This document shows positions 1 to 7,517 of a DNA stretch of 64,000 bases, piece after piece. Under the pieces are notes generated by a model, which was given only the letters and a program-made list of their open reading frames with translations, ran no database searches and was not told the origin of the DNA. Source of the stretch: Litorimonas sp965205225. Lineage in GTDB: Bacteria; Pseudomonadota; Alphaproteobacteria; Caulobacterales; Maricaulaceae. Made by a program: the position numbers and the translations under genes. Within the stretch, counting starts at the first letter, position 1, and every line of letters begins with the position of its first letter. The stretch covers positions 1-64,000 of the forward strand of contig CBDBFZ010000002.1 in assembly GCA_965205225.1 (NCBI GenBank), given 5' to 3'.

Positions 1-167
1 GTCGCCATTTTGGCGCGCAAATGACTGAAGCAGAGGCGCGCTATCTGATATCCCACGAATGGGCCGGGTCCGCAGACGACATATTGTTTCGACGGACTAA
101 ACTCGGCCTGCATTTGAGCAAGACGGAACAAGCTGAATTTACGGACTGGTTCAATACGATTCAATAG
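1..167 (+). CDS. glpD: Glycerol-3-phosphate dehydrogenase, C-terminal end (partial)
   Basis: Only the last 55 or so codons are present, read from base 3 to a TAG at 165-167. The visible segment has EARYLISHEWAGSADDILF followed by RRTKLGL, the conserved C-terminal helical region of aerobic FAD-dependent glycerol-3-phosphate dehydrogenase (GlpD). That enzyme oxidises glycerol-3-phosphate to dihydroxyacetone phosphate at the inner membrane. The FAD and substrate domains lie outside the window. The call rests on this short but characteristic tail; another DAO-family paralogue is possible. Confidence 0.75.
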   Translation, partial: RHFGAQMTEAEARYLISHEWAGSADDILFRRTKLGLHLSKTEQAEFTDWFNTIQ

Positions 168-325
168 CAATCTTTCCGATCTTTCACATTCGTCCACACA
201 GTAATTTGGAACCACCCTCTGGTCTTCTCGTTGTTTGGATACAACCAATTAAGAGAGGAAATTCAAATGGATATTACGAACACACCAACACCAGGCGCCT
301 GACGAAGGAAGACATGATTTAGGAA

Positions 326-748
326 TTGAACGATGTCATCCACCTAATGATCGACAGTTTCAAGGGTTATCGTGAAGCCGCTGACGAAGTCGATAGTAGC
401 TGGGCCCTCAAAAACGAATTTGATCGATACGCCGAAACACGGTCGCGCCACATTGTTTCCATTCAGAATTATGTTCGCGAACTCGGTGGTGAACCATTTA
501 CACATGGCACCATGTGCAGTGCAGTCCACCGGAGCTGGATGAACTTCGCCAACACGGTCCACGATGATGAAAAAGGCGCTATCAAATCCGTTGAAAATGG
601 CGAGTGCTTTCTTGCACACCGGATTGAAGATTGCATCGAAGATGGCCAACTCGACGCCAATGGTGTGCAGTTTCTGAAAACAGCATACCCTGACGTCTGT
701 TCGTTGGCCAAGTTTTATGATCGGCTTGACGACCGTCTCGATGGCTAA
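326..748 (+). CDS. DUF2383/PA2169-type four-helix protein, damaged 5' end
   Basis: The 140-residue protein is Glu/Asp-rich and helical and starts NDVIHLMIDSFKGYREAADE, as in the DUF2383 (PA2169) ferritin-like four-helix family of unknown function. The original start is probably ATG 267, which follows a good Shine-Dalgarno sequence (AGAGAGGAA, 251-259). From ATG 267, however, the frame closes at TGA 300-302. The correct frame (LTKEDMI then ELNDVIH) is reached only after a 1-nt shift and is interrupted by an amber TAG at 320-322. Translation can begin only at the weak TTG 326. It is either a shortened protein or a recent pseudogene; the body from 326 is intact. Confidence 0.6.
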   Translation: MNDVIHLMIDSFKGYREAADEVDSSWALKNEFDRYAETRSRHIVSIQNYVRELGGEPFTHGTMCSAVHRSWMNFANTVHDDEKGAIKSVENGECFLAHRIEDCIEDGQLDANGVQFLKTAYPDVCSLAKFYDRLDDRLDG

Positions 749-771
749 TAGACAGCCTCAACTTATGTATC

Positions 772-804
772 AGCCCGCTGCACCTCTGGTGTGGCGGGCT
801 TTTT
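772..804 (+). terminator. Rho-independent terminator after the DUF2383 gene
   Basis: An inverted repeat with arms AGCCCGC (772-778) and GCGGGCT (794-800) is followed directly by a T run. It lies 24 bp after the stop codon of the DUF2383 gene. Confidence 0.75.
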
Positions 805-860
805 GTGGGTGCCCCCTCAGTCTACCCTTGCAGCGATATGAAAAGAGTTGCAGGATCAGC

Positions 861-873
861 GCAAAGAATTTGC
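861..873. promoter_or_regulatory. Inverted repeat GCAAA-N3-TTTGC, candidate operator
   Basis: GCAAA GAA TTTGC lies about 50 bp upstream of the MFS-lacI operon start. The same half-sites occur at 7396-7416 and 13441-13451, the other two control regions of the glucan locus. Binding by the locus LacI-type regulator is inference. Confidence 0.35.
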
Positions 874-921
874 ACGCGTTGAGCCTGAAAGAGCCCCGCA
901 AAGCATGAGCGAGCGAACAGG

Positions 922-2484
922 ATGACCAACGCACCAGCCTATGACGGAACCGCCGCCATCGCAACAGATGGATCGGCGCGGCTCAAACCCAGCCTGCCCA
1001 TCCTGTCGATCATCAACATGGCGGTCGGGTTTTTTGGACTACAGATTGGCTTTGCGTTGCAGAATGCCAATGCGTCTCGCATCTTCACCTCGCTCGGGTC
1101 CAATCCCGATGCACTCCCGCTCTTCTGGCTCGCCGGTCCCGTTACCGGACTGATCACGCAGCCTATAGTCGGCTACCTCTCTGATCGAACCTGGACGCGC
1201 TTTGGTCGGCGGCGACCCTATTTTTTTATTGGTGCATTCCTCGCCAGTATCGCTCTCATTTTCATGCCAAATTCACCCGCACTCTGGATCGCCGCCAGCT
1301 CGCTCTGGATCCTTGATGCCTCACTCAACATTTCGATGGAGCCGTTCCGTGCTTTCGTCGGTGATAATCTGAACACGAAGCAGCGCACATTTGGCTATGC
1401 AATCCAGGGGTTTTTCATTGGGGCTGGCGGATATGTCGGCTCAAAATTGCCAGAGTGGGCGACCAAATTCGGGGCAGCCAATACGGCTCAGGCCAATGCC
1501 ATTCCCGACTCACTCAAGATCGCCTTTCTCGTCGGAGCGGCCATCCTGTTTGCCTCTGTCTTGTTCACTATCCTGACCTCAAAGGAATATGATCCAGAAA
1601 CATTAGAGGCTTTCGAGGCCAGCGACAATAGTGCACTAGGTGAAGCCCGCCGGGTGGAGCGCTCCGTGCCTGCGCCGGGCTGGTTCCAGCTGCGCGGACT
1701 GATCGCCCTGGCAATCGGAGCCGCTCTAGTGGTGTTGGTTCTAACCGGCGCGGCTGAACAGCAGCTCAGCGTCTTCGTGGTGCTTGTGGTCGGGCTCGGT
1801 ATTCTGCTGAACTATAACGCCTTGCGCCTGAAAGGCGGCCGAGCTGCCGGTATGATCGGTGCCCTGATGAATGACCTAGCCACCATGCCGGTCCTGATGA
1901 AGCGCTTGGCGCTGGTGCAGTTCACATCCTGGTTCGCCTTCTTCACACTGTGGGTCTATCTCAACTCCGCCGTCACTTCTCACCATTTCGGCACGACAGA
2001 CCCAACGTCCGATGCCTTTGGAGTCGGGTCACTGACGGTGAATAATATCTTCGCCATCTACAGCTTGGTCGCGTGGGGGTTCTCGCTTCTGATCCCGGTC
2101 GGTACACGTTCCATTGGCCTTAAACTATTCTACGTTCTGTCGCTACTGATTGGTGGCCTCTCTTTCATCTCGATCTACCTTTTCCCACCCAGCCTGTTCT
2201 GGCTGTCAGCTGTTGGAATCGGGATCGTCTGGGCGTGCATCCTGACCCTGCCCTATGCCTTGCTGGCGGACGCACTGCCTGCTGGCAGGATGGGCACATA
2301 TATGGGCATCTTCAATTATTTTATCGTCATTCCGCAATTGGTCGTTGGCACGATCATGGGAACCGTGCTCAACACGGTACTCGGCGGACAGACGGTTTTA
2401 ACGCTCATTGTTGCAGGCGGCGTGATGATGCTCGGTGCCCTGCTCCTGATCTTTGTGCCTTATGAAAGACCGGAAAACGCCTGA
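922..2484 (+). CDS. MFS sugar (probably maltose/maltodextrin) transporter
   Basis: The 520-residue, 12-TM major facilitator resembles SLC45/GPH-type sugar:proton symporters. The first helix is at about residue 28. The loop 2-3 signature GYLSDRTWTRFGRRRPYFFIGA is near residue 80. It would import oligosaccharides from the periplasm to the cytoplasm. It is the first gene of a two-gene operon, and its TGA overlaps the ATG of the LacI gene (TGATG, 2482-2486). It is divergent in function from the neighbouring glycoside hydrolases only in location: together they form a glucan-uptake set. The substrate is inferred from the adjacent GH13 enzymes. A central cytoplasmic loop (about 220-260) is followed by two helices not typical of the shortest MFS proteins. 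Confidence 0.85.
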   Translation: MTNAPAYDGTAAIATDGSARLKPSLPILSIINMAVGFFGLQIGFALQNANASRIFTSLGSNPDALPLFWLAGPVTGLITQPIVGYLSDRTWTRFGRRRPYFFIGAFLASIALIFMPNSPALWIAASSLWILDASLNISMEPFRAFVGDNLNTKQRTFGYAIQGFFIGAGGYVGSKLPEWATKFGAANTAQANAIPDSLKIAFLVGAAILFASVLFTILTSKEYDPETLEAFEASDNSALGEARRVERSVPAPGWFQLRGLIALAIGAALVVLVLTGAAEQQLSVFVVLVVGLGILLNYNALRLKGGRAAGMIGALMNDLATMPVLMKRLALVQFTSWFAFFTLWVYLNSAVTSHHFGTTDPTSDAFGVGSLTVNNIFAIYSLVAWGFSLLIPVGTRSIGLKLFYVLSLLIGGLSFISIYLFPPSLFWLSAVGIGIVWACILTLPYALLADALPAGRMGTYMGIFNYFIVIPQLVVGTIMGTVLNTVLGGQTVLTLIVAGGVMMLGALLLIFVPYERPENA

Positions 2485-3518
2485 TGACCAAGAAAGTCCG
2501 GCTGGAGGACATTGCGCGCGAAGCAGGTGTATCAATCGCGACAGTCTCGCGCGCTCTATCTGACAATCCTGCCGTCAGCGATAAGACCAAGCGGCGCATC
2601 TGGGGTCTCGCGCGTCGGCAAGGCTATAATATTCGCAGTCTGCCGGGCGGCGGTGCCTCGATCGCAACGACCCTGTCCGTCATCGTGCCAAAGCCTCAGG
2701 GACGTGACGGCTGGATGCTCGATCCCTTTTTCCAGGAACTCCTCGGCGGTATCGGAGAGGCGGCACGGTCCTTGCGTTGTGATTATATCGTCAGCCATGC
2801 CGACCCTCAGAACTTCGACGATCTCTCGCGCCTGCTGGATAGCTCACGCGCCTCGGGTATCATTTTCCTCGGCCAGAGTTTCCTGCATGAGCGTCTGAAC
2901 CGTCTAGTCGGTCACCCGATGAAATTTATCGTCTGGGGCGGAGAGCTGCCGGGACAGGATTATGCCTCGGTCGGTTCGGATAATCCGCGCGGCGGCGAAA
3001 TGGCGACAGCGCATCTGGCGCGGCTTGGGCGCAGGAAAATCGCTTTCTTTGGCGACACGAACGCCCCCGAAATTAACCAGCGCTATCAGGGTTATCGCCG
3101 CGCGATGGAACGGTTCGGCCTGAGCCCGGATCCCGGTCTAGTCTTCCCGGCTCATTTCGAAATCGAAAGCGCAGCAAATTCGATGCATTCTCTCATCTCG
3201 CGCGGGAAGGAATTCGACTCGGTCATATGCTCTTCAGATCTGATCGCCATTGGCGTGATCAGAGCTCTGCGCCAACAGGGCCGCACCGTTCCCGAGGATG
3301 TCTCAGTTGTCGGTTATGACGACATTCAACTGGCCCGCTATATTGAGCCGCCGCTCACCACGATCGGTCAGGATCTGACACTGGCGGGGCGATTGATGGT
3401 GATGAAGCTTCTCAATGCCAGCGTTCCTAACGACATGCAATCCGAGCGGCTCCCGACTGAGCTCATCCAGCGCGACAGTTGCGGCGCATCCACACTGGTC
3501 GATCTGAACGGATCTTAA
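2484..3518 (+). CDS. LacI-family transcriptional regulator
   Basis: The 344-residue protein has an N-terminal LacI helix-turn-helix (VRLEDIAREAGVSIATVSRAL, residues 5-25) with the hinge region after it. A periplasmic-binding-protein-like effector domain spans about 60-335 (VICSSDLIAIGVIRALRQQG, VVGYDDIQLARYIEPPLTTI). Such proteins repress or activate sugar genes according to bound sugar. It is translationally coupled to the upstream sugar transporter and sits tail to tail with the alpha-glucosidase gene. It is the obvious local regulator of the glucan locus; the operator sites proposed in this annotation are untested. Confidence 0.9.
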   Translation: MTKKVRLEDIAREAGVSIATVSRALSDNPAVSDKTKRRIWGLARRQGYNIRSLPGGGASIATTLSVIVPKPQGRDGWMLDPFFQELLGGIGEAARSLRCDYIVSHADPQNFDDLSRLLDSSRASGIIFLGQSFLHERLNRLVGHPMKFIVWGGELPGQDYASVGSDNPRGGEMATAHLARLGRRKIAFFGDTNAPEINQRYQGYRRAMERFGLSPDPGLVFPAHFEIESAANSMHSLISRGKEFDSVICSSDLIAIGVIRALRQQGRTVPEDVSVVGYDDIQLARYIEPPLTTIGQDLTLAGRLMVMKLLNASVPNDMQSERLPTELIQRDSCGASTLVDLNGS

Positions 3519-3534
3519 ACCCCGCTTGGACCAC

Positions 3535-5205
3535 CTAGTTAACCGGGGAAATGAAACCCGAATAGGCTGGGATAAGACCGTCAGTCACAGGGTCGCCAAC
3601 CGACAATTCCGCCTGAACGGGTCCATCATAGGCCTGTGGCTCAGACGTGAGATTGAATGCACAGTGCCGCGTACGGCCATCCAGTATCCGATCAAATACC
3701 AGTAACTCGCTTTTCCCTGAAACGGCGATACCGCCCTCACGCAGAACGCGGCACCCATTGCGCAGAGCGATAGCCGCACGATAGAAATTCAGGACTGAGT
3801 CCGGATCTGCATTTTGGGCAGCTACACTCACGCCGACATGATCATCTGAGACCGGTAACCAGGGTTTGACTTCTGAAAAGCCGACATAGTCATTACTGGA
3901 CTCATCCCACGGCATCGGCGTACGCGCCCCGTCCCGGCCTAATGTCTCGGGCCAGTTTGTAATGGCTTCGGGGTCCTTGAGATCCTCGAACGCAATATCC
4001 GCCTGAGTCAGGCCTAACTCGCCGCCATAATAGATGAAGGCGTTACCGCGCAGGCTCAGCAGCAGCAGCGCAAGTAGCTTGGCGTAATGATCCGGATCAC
4101 AGGCACCGCGCCAACGGCTGACGGCTCGCGGAGCGTCATGATTTTCAAAAGCCCAGCTTGGCCAGCCCTCGCCATTCGTTCCCGGCCATTGGGCTTGTGT
4201 CTCCCGGATCAGGGCTGCAGTCAGCTGGTCGGCATAGAGGAAGTCAAACGCGTAAGCGGAATTCAGCCTCTGGTCGCCTTGCGTGAATGCTTTCATCTCG
4301 TCGAGAGGCCGGGGGCCTCCGACTTCAGCGACGGTAAACCTGTCGGCATCGAAGTCATTGATGACACCGCGAATACGCTCGACGAATGGGACAATCTCCG
4401 GCTGGCTCATATTGTTGATATTGCGCTGGAAATCGAACGGGCGCGTCGGAGCCTGCTTATGGTCCATCTCAACCGGATTGTCGGTCAGGTCGCGATTATG
4501 CATGCCAAAATTCAGGGCATCGAGACGGAACCCATCGACGCCACGGTCCAACCAGAACCGAGTTACGTCCAAGATTGCGGTCTGAACGTCTGGATTGTGC
4601 AGGTTGAGATCCGGCTGCTCACGGAGAAAATTATGCAGATAATACTGCCCACGGCGCGCATCCCACTCCCAAGCACCCATACCGAAAACGGACTGCCAGT
4701 TATTCGGCGGCGTTCCATCACATTTTGCATCCGCCCAGACGTACCAGTCGGCTTTATCGTTAGCGCGCGATGTTCGCGACTCTGCGAACCAGGAGTGCTG
4801 ATCGGATGTATGGGAGTAGACCTGATCAATGGTTACTTTGAGTCCCAAAGCATGCGCCCTGGCGACGAGCGCATCAAAATCCGCGAGGGTCCCGAAGATC
4901 GGATCAACGTTACAGAAGTCCGCCACATCATAACCATAATCGGCCATTGGCGAGGTGAAGAACGGCGAAATCCAAATCGCTTGAACTCCTAGTGAGGCGA
5001 TGTGATCCAGCCGCTGCGTGATGCCTGGCAAATCGCCAATGCCGTCACCGGTCGCATCCTGATAGGATCGGGGATAGATCTGATAGATTACAGCACCCTT
5101 CCACCAAGGCACCATGTCAGTCTGCCTGGCATTAAGGGGCGGCTGGATGTGCATGTCGGTCACGATGGAGCTTTGCACCGTAGCGACGGAGGTTGGAAGT
5201 GTCAT
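3535..5205 (-). CDS. GH13 alpha-glucosidase (oligo-1,6-glucosidase-like)
   Basis: This 556-residue GH13 enzyme has VIYQIYPRSYQDATGDGIGD near the start and GVQAIWISPFFTSPMADYGYD after it. The catalytic nucleophile is Asp in DGFRLDALNF (about 225), the acid/base Glu in VAEVGG (about 292), and the third carboxylate Asp in ENHDAPR (about 355). It hydrolyses terminal alpha-glucosidic bonds of malto- or isomalto-oligosaccharides. The ATG at 5205-5203 is chosen because it overlaps the TGA of the upstream amylase (ATGA); a longer reading frame extends into that gene. There is no signal peptide, so it is probably cytoplasmic, acting on sugar brought in by the MFS transporter. Fine specificity (alpha-1,4 or 1,6) cannot be read from the motifs alone. 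Confidence 0.88.
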   Translation of the reverse strand: MTLPTSVATVQSSIVTDMHIQPPLNARQTDMVPWWKGAVIYQIYPRSYQDATGDGIGDLPGITQRLDHIASLGVQAIWISPFFTSPMADYGYDVADFCNVDPIFGTLADFDALVARAHALGLKVTIDQVYSHTSDQHSWFAESRTSRANDKADWYVWADAKCDGTPPNNWQSVFGMGAWEWDARRGQYYLHNFLREQPDLNLHNPDVQTAILDVTRFWLDRGVDGFRLDALNFGMHNRDLTDNPVEMDHKQAPTRPFDFQRNINNMSQPEIVPFVERIRGVINDFDADRFTVAEVGGPRPLDEMKAFTQGDQRLNSAYAFDFLYADQLTAALIRETQAQWPGTNGEGWPSWAFENHDAPRAVSRWRGACDPDHYAKLLALLLLSLRGNAFIYYGGELGLTQADIAFEDLKDPEAITNWPETLGRDGARTPMPWDESSNDYVGFSEVKPWLPVSDDHVGVSVAAQNADPDSVLNFYRAAIALRNGCRVLREGGIAVSGKSELLVFDRILDGRTRHCAFNLTSEPQAYDGPVQAELSVGDPVTDGLIPAYSGFISPVN

Positions 5206-7163
5206 CGGATATGGCGCTCCGCGCGGCCGTCTGTTGCGCAGACGGTAATCCCAAAAGCCGGAACGTCCACTGTAGCTGTTGCTATCGTCGCGACCTGACC
5301 GGGACACGTGCCCATCAGTGCCTTCAATGTCTGTGTCGACGGCTCAACCCGTGTGTTGATTGTCAGCGGCACATCGCCCGTATTCGCTACAACAAGATAT
5401 TCCTGACCGGTCGCTGGATCGAAACGGGAAAAAGCGAAGGCATGCCCAGTCCCGTCCGCGCCGCCTATTTCGAACAGGCGCGTTTCCATCACACCACGCC
5501 GGAAGGCCGCATGGTCCGTACGAATCTTCGCGGTCGCCGCAATATAGCGATAAAGCGGATGGTCCGTATCGAAATTGCTTTCAGCCGTCGTGGCCTCAGT
5601 GCCGATCAAATCATTATCATTATAGACATCTGTCTGGCTCGGAAACAGCGGCGCGCGGGCGAGTTGATCCCCGCCATCCGAGACAAACCCTTGCTCATCA
5701 CCGGAGTAGATCACGGGCACGCCGCGCATCGTCATCATCAAACCATGCCCAAGCTGAGTACGGGCCAACAATTCATCCTGGCTCATTTCAGGGTCCTCAG
5801 CTTTCAACATGCCGGAGAAACGGCCCATATCGTGATTGCCAAGGAAGGTCGGCTGAGTCAGGCCTTTCTGAGTTGCCGCATCATAAAGATCATCGCCGCG
5901 CAAAAACGTGTCCAGCCGCGCCGTCGTTTCCTTTCCGGAAACCACATCGAAAACGGCAGACTGAAACCCGAAATCGAGCACCTGCTCAAATCCATCAAGG
6001 CGCGTGAAACGCGCCAATGCCCCCGGATCAGGATTATAGACTTCACCAAAGGCGTAAAAATGCGGAATACCGATTGAAGCGGCATGATCTTTCATGGCTG
6101 GCAAGAAGGCACGCCAGAATTCTGGATTCACGTGCCGCGCCGTATCAATACGGAAACCGTCGATCCGATAGTCGGTAATCCAATCCTTGAAGATATCGAT
6201 CATGCCGTCGACGACAACTGGATGACCGGTGAAGAGATCATCAAGGCCGGAGAAATCGCCATAGAGTGAGCTTTCACCCGACCAGGTCGTCTCACCGCGA
6301 TTATGATAATATTGCATATCGTTGAGCCAGGCCGGTGTCTTCACAACCTCTTCGTCTGCGGGAATATAGGGCGTGTAAGCATAATTGGAATCAACGAGAT
6401 TTGCGAAATTCTCATCGGTCTGCACATGCGGTGCATCGCCGAGGAAACCCGGATTGATTTCAATATCATCTGGTCCTCCCCTGGTCGTGTAGGGATAATT
6501 CGCAACAGACCGATAGACGCAGCCATCATCAACTTTACCCGGGCCTGCATAATCTGGATCATGGCATTCGCGGTAGCTGATCACGTCCGCCGTATGGTTG
6601 GTAATAATATCCAGATAGACTTTCATCCCGCGCTCATGCGCACCGTCGACAAACGCTTTCAGGTCGGCCTTGGTCCCCAGATGCGGGTCCACATCCGTGA
6701 AATCCGTGATCCAATAGCCGTGATAGCCCGAACTTTCCTGACCCGGACCACCCTGTACAGGCTTGTTCTTGTAGATGGGGCCCAGCCAGATCGCGGTCGC
6801 GCCCATGCCCTGAATATAATCAAGGCGTGAGGTCAGGCCTTTAAGATCACCGCCCTGATAGAACCCTTTGGATGTCGGATCGAAGCCGTGCTGAAGTGGC
6901 CCGCCCTCGAAACCACCGGTGTCATTTGATACATCGCCATTCTCGAATCGGTCTGGCAGCATGAAATAGATAATCTCGTCCTGTGGCAGGCGATCAGCTG
7001 TGCGTAGCATCTCGCCCGTAATCGCTGGTGTCGGAACAAGCTCGTCTGCAGCTGAAACAGTTTCACAGCTCGCCGGCCCTAACAGGGTAGCACCCATCAT
7101 TGTCAGTTGGCGCAAAGATTGATGGCCTATCAGCCACGCAGCGTGCGAAGCAAAATCTTTCAT
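5202..7163 (-). CDS. Secreted GH13 alpha-amylase
   Basis: This 653-residue alpha-amylase superfamily enzyme has a Ca/substrate loop near TSRLDYIQGMGATAIWLGP and then VYLDIITNHTADV. The nucleophile is in DGFRIDTARHV (about 338), the acid/base in FGEVYN (about 373), and the third Asp in GNHDMGR (about 444). A beta-sandwich domain C closes the protein. The start ATG 7163 gives an N-terminus with hydrophobic MMGATLLGPASC, a lipobox-like export signal, so it probably works in the periplasm or on the outer membrane. An upstream ATG at 7256 is open but lacks a signal peptide. It is the first gene of the minus-strand operon and is coupled by ATGA to the alpha-glucosidase. It faces the TonB receptor gene across the 7164-7517 control region. 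Confidence 0.85.
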   Translation of the reverse strand: MKDFASHAAWLIGHQSLRQLTMMGATLLGPASCETVSAADELVPTPAITGEMLRTADRLPQDEIIYFMLPDRFENGDVSNDTGGFEGGPLQHGFDPTSKGFYQGGDLKGLTSRLDYIQGMGATAIWLGPIYKNKPVQGGPGQESSGYHGYWITDFTDVDPHLGTKADLKAFVDGAHERGMKVYLDIITNHTADVISYRECHDPDYAGPGKVDDGCVYRSVANYPYTTRGGPDDIEINPGFLGDAPHVQTDENFANLVDSNYAYTPYIPADEEVVKTPAWLNDMQYYHNRGETTWSGESSLYGDFSGLDDLFTGHPVVVDGMIDIFKDWITDYRIDGFRIDTARHVNPEFWRAFLPAMKDHAASIGIPHFYAFGEVYNPDPGALARFTRLDGFEQVLDFGFQSAVFDVVSGKETTARLDTFLRGDDLYDAATQKGLTQPTFLGNHDMGRFSGMLKAEDPEMSQDELLARTQLGHGLMMTMRGVPVIYSGDEQGFVSDGGDQLARAPLFPSQTDVYNDNDLIGTEATTAESNFDTDHPLYRYIAATAKIRTDHAAFRRGVMETRLFEIGGADGTGHAFAFSRFDPATGQEYLVVANTGDVPLTINTRVEPSTQTLKALMGTCPGQVATIATATVDVPAFGITVCATDGRAERHIR

Positions 7164-7257
7164 ATCGTCCCTATGCGTCCAAGCTGAGTGAGGCTGGCCT
7201 ACATATTCCCTCTGTTTCATTTGACATAGAGCGAGATCAGACCCGTGCGCAAGCATA

Positions 7258-7275
7258 AATGTAAAATTTTACATT
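7258..7275. promoter_or_regulatory. 18-bp perfect palindrome in the divergent control region
   Basis: AATGTAAAATTTTACATT is a perfect 9+9 palindrome between the amylase operon (minus) and the TonB receptor gene (plus). It lies about 95 bp upstream of the amylase start. A dimeric regulator site is the natural reading, though the TA centre is not the CG centre usual for LacI-type operators. Confidence 0.45.
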
Positions 7276-7395
7276 ATTTTGTGACGAAAACCAATGCTAC
7301 ACTCCAATATTATGCGCCATAACGAAACATTAGATCACTCAATGTTGCCGATTTACAACAGAATTGAGTCGAAATACGACCAATATTATAAAAAT

Positions 7396-7416
7396 ATTTG
7401 CATAATCTATGCAAAT
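7396..7416. promoter_or_regulatory. 21-bp inverted repeat upstream of the TonB receptor gene
   Basis: Arms ATTTGCATA (7396-7404) and TATGCAAAT (7408-7416) flank a 3-bp centre ATC. The symmetry is perfect over 9+9 bp. It is about 100 bp upstream of the receptor start and carries the TTTGC/GCAAA half-sites also seen at 861-873 and 13441-13451. It is probably an operator or activator site. Confidence 0.5.
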
Positions 7417-7517
7417 TTGTGTAGGTTTGTTCATAGGGGACGGAGCTGCGCCAGCATTTACGGACCCGGAAACAAAGAATGCGTTGCACAACAAGCTGCG
7501 CTCACGAAGGGAAAATC

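Noticed and set aside
4087..4992. 301-codon plus-strand ORF opposite the alpha-glucosidase gene
   Set aside because: It is antisense to a gene with complete GH13 catalytic motifs, and its translation shows no domain or ribosome site.
5193..6077. 294-codon plus-strand ORF opposite the alpha-amylase gene
   Set aside because: Shadow of the GC-rich minus-strand amylase; Arg/His-rich sequence with no recognisable motif.
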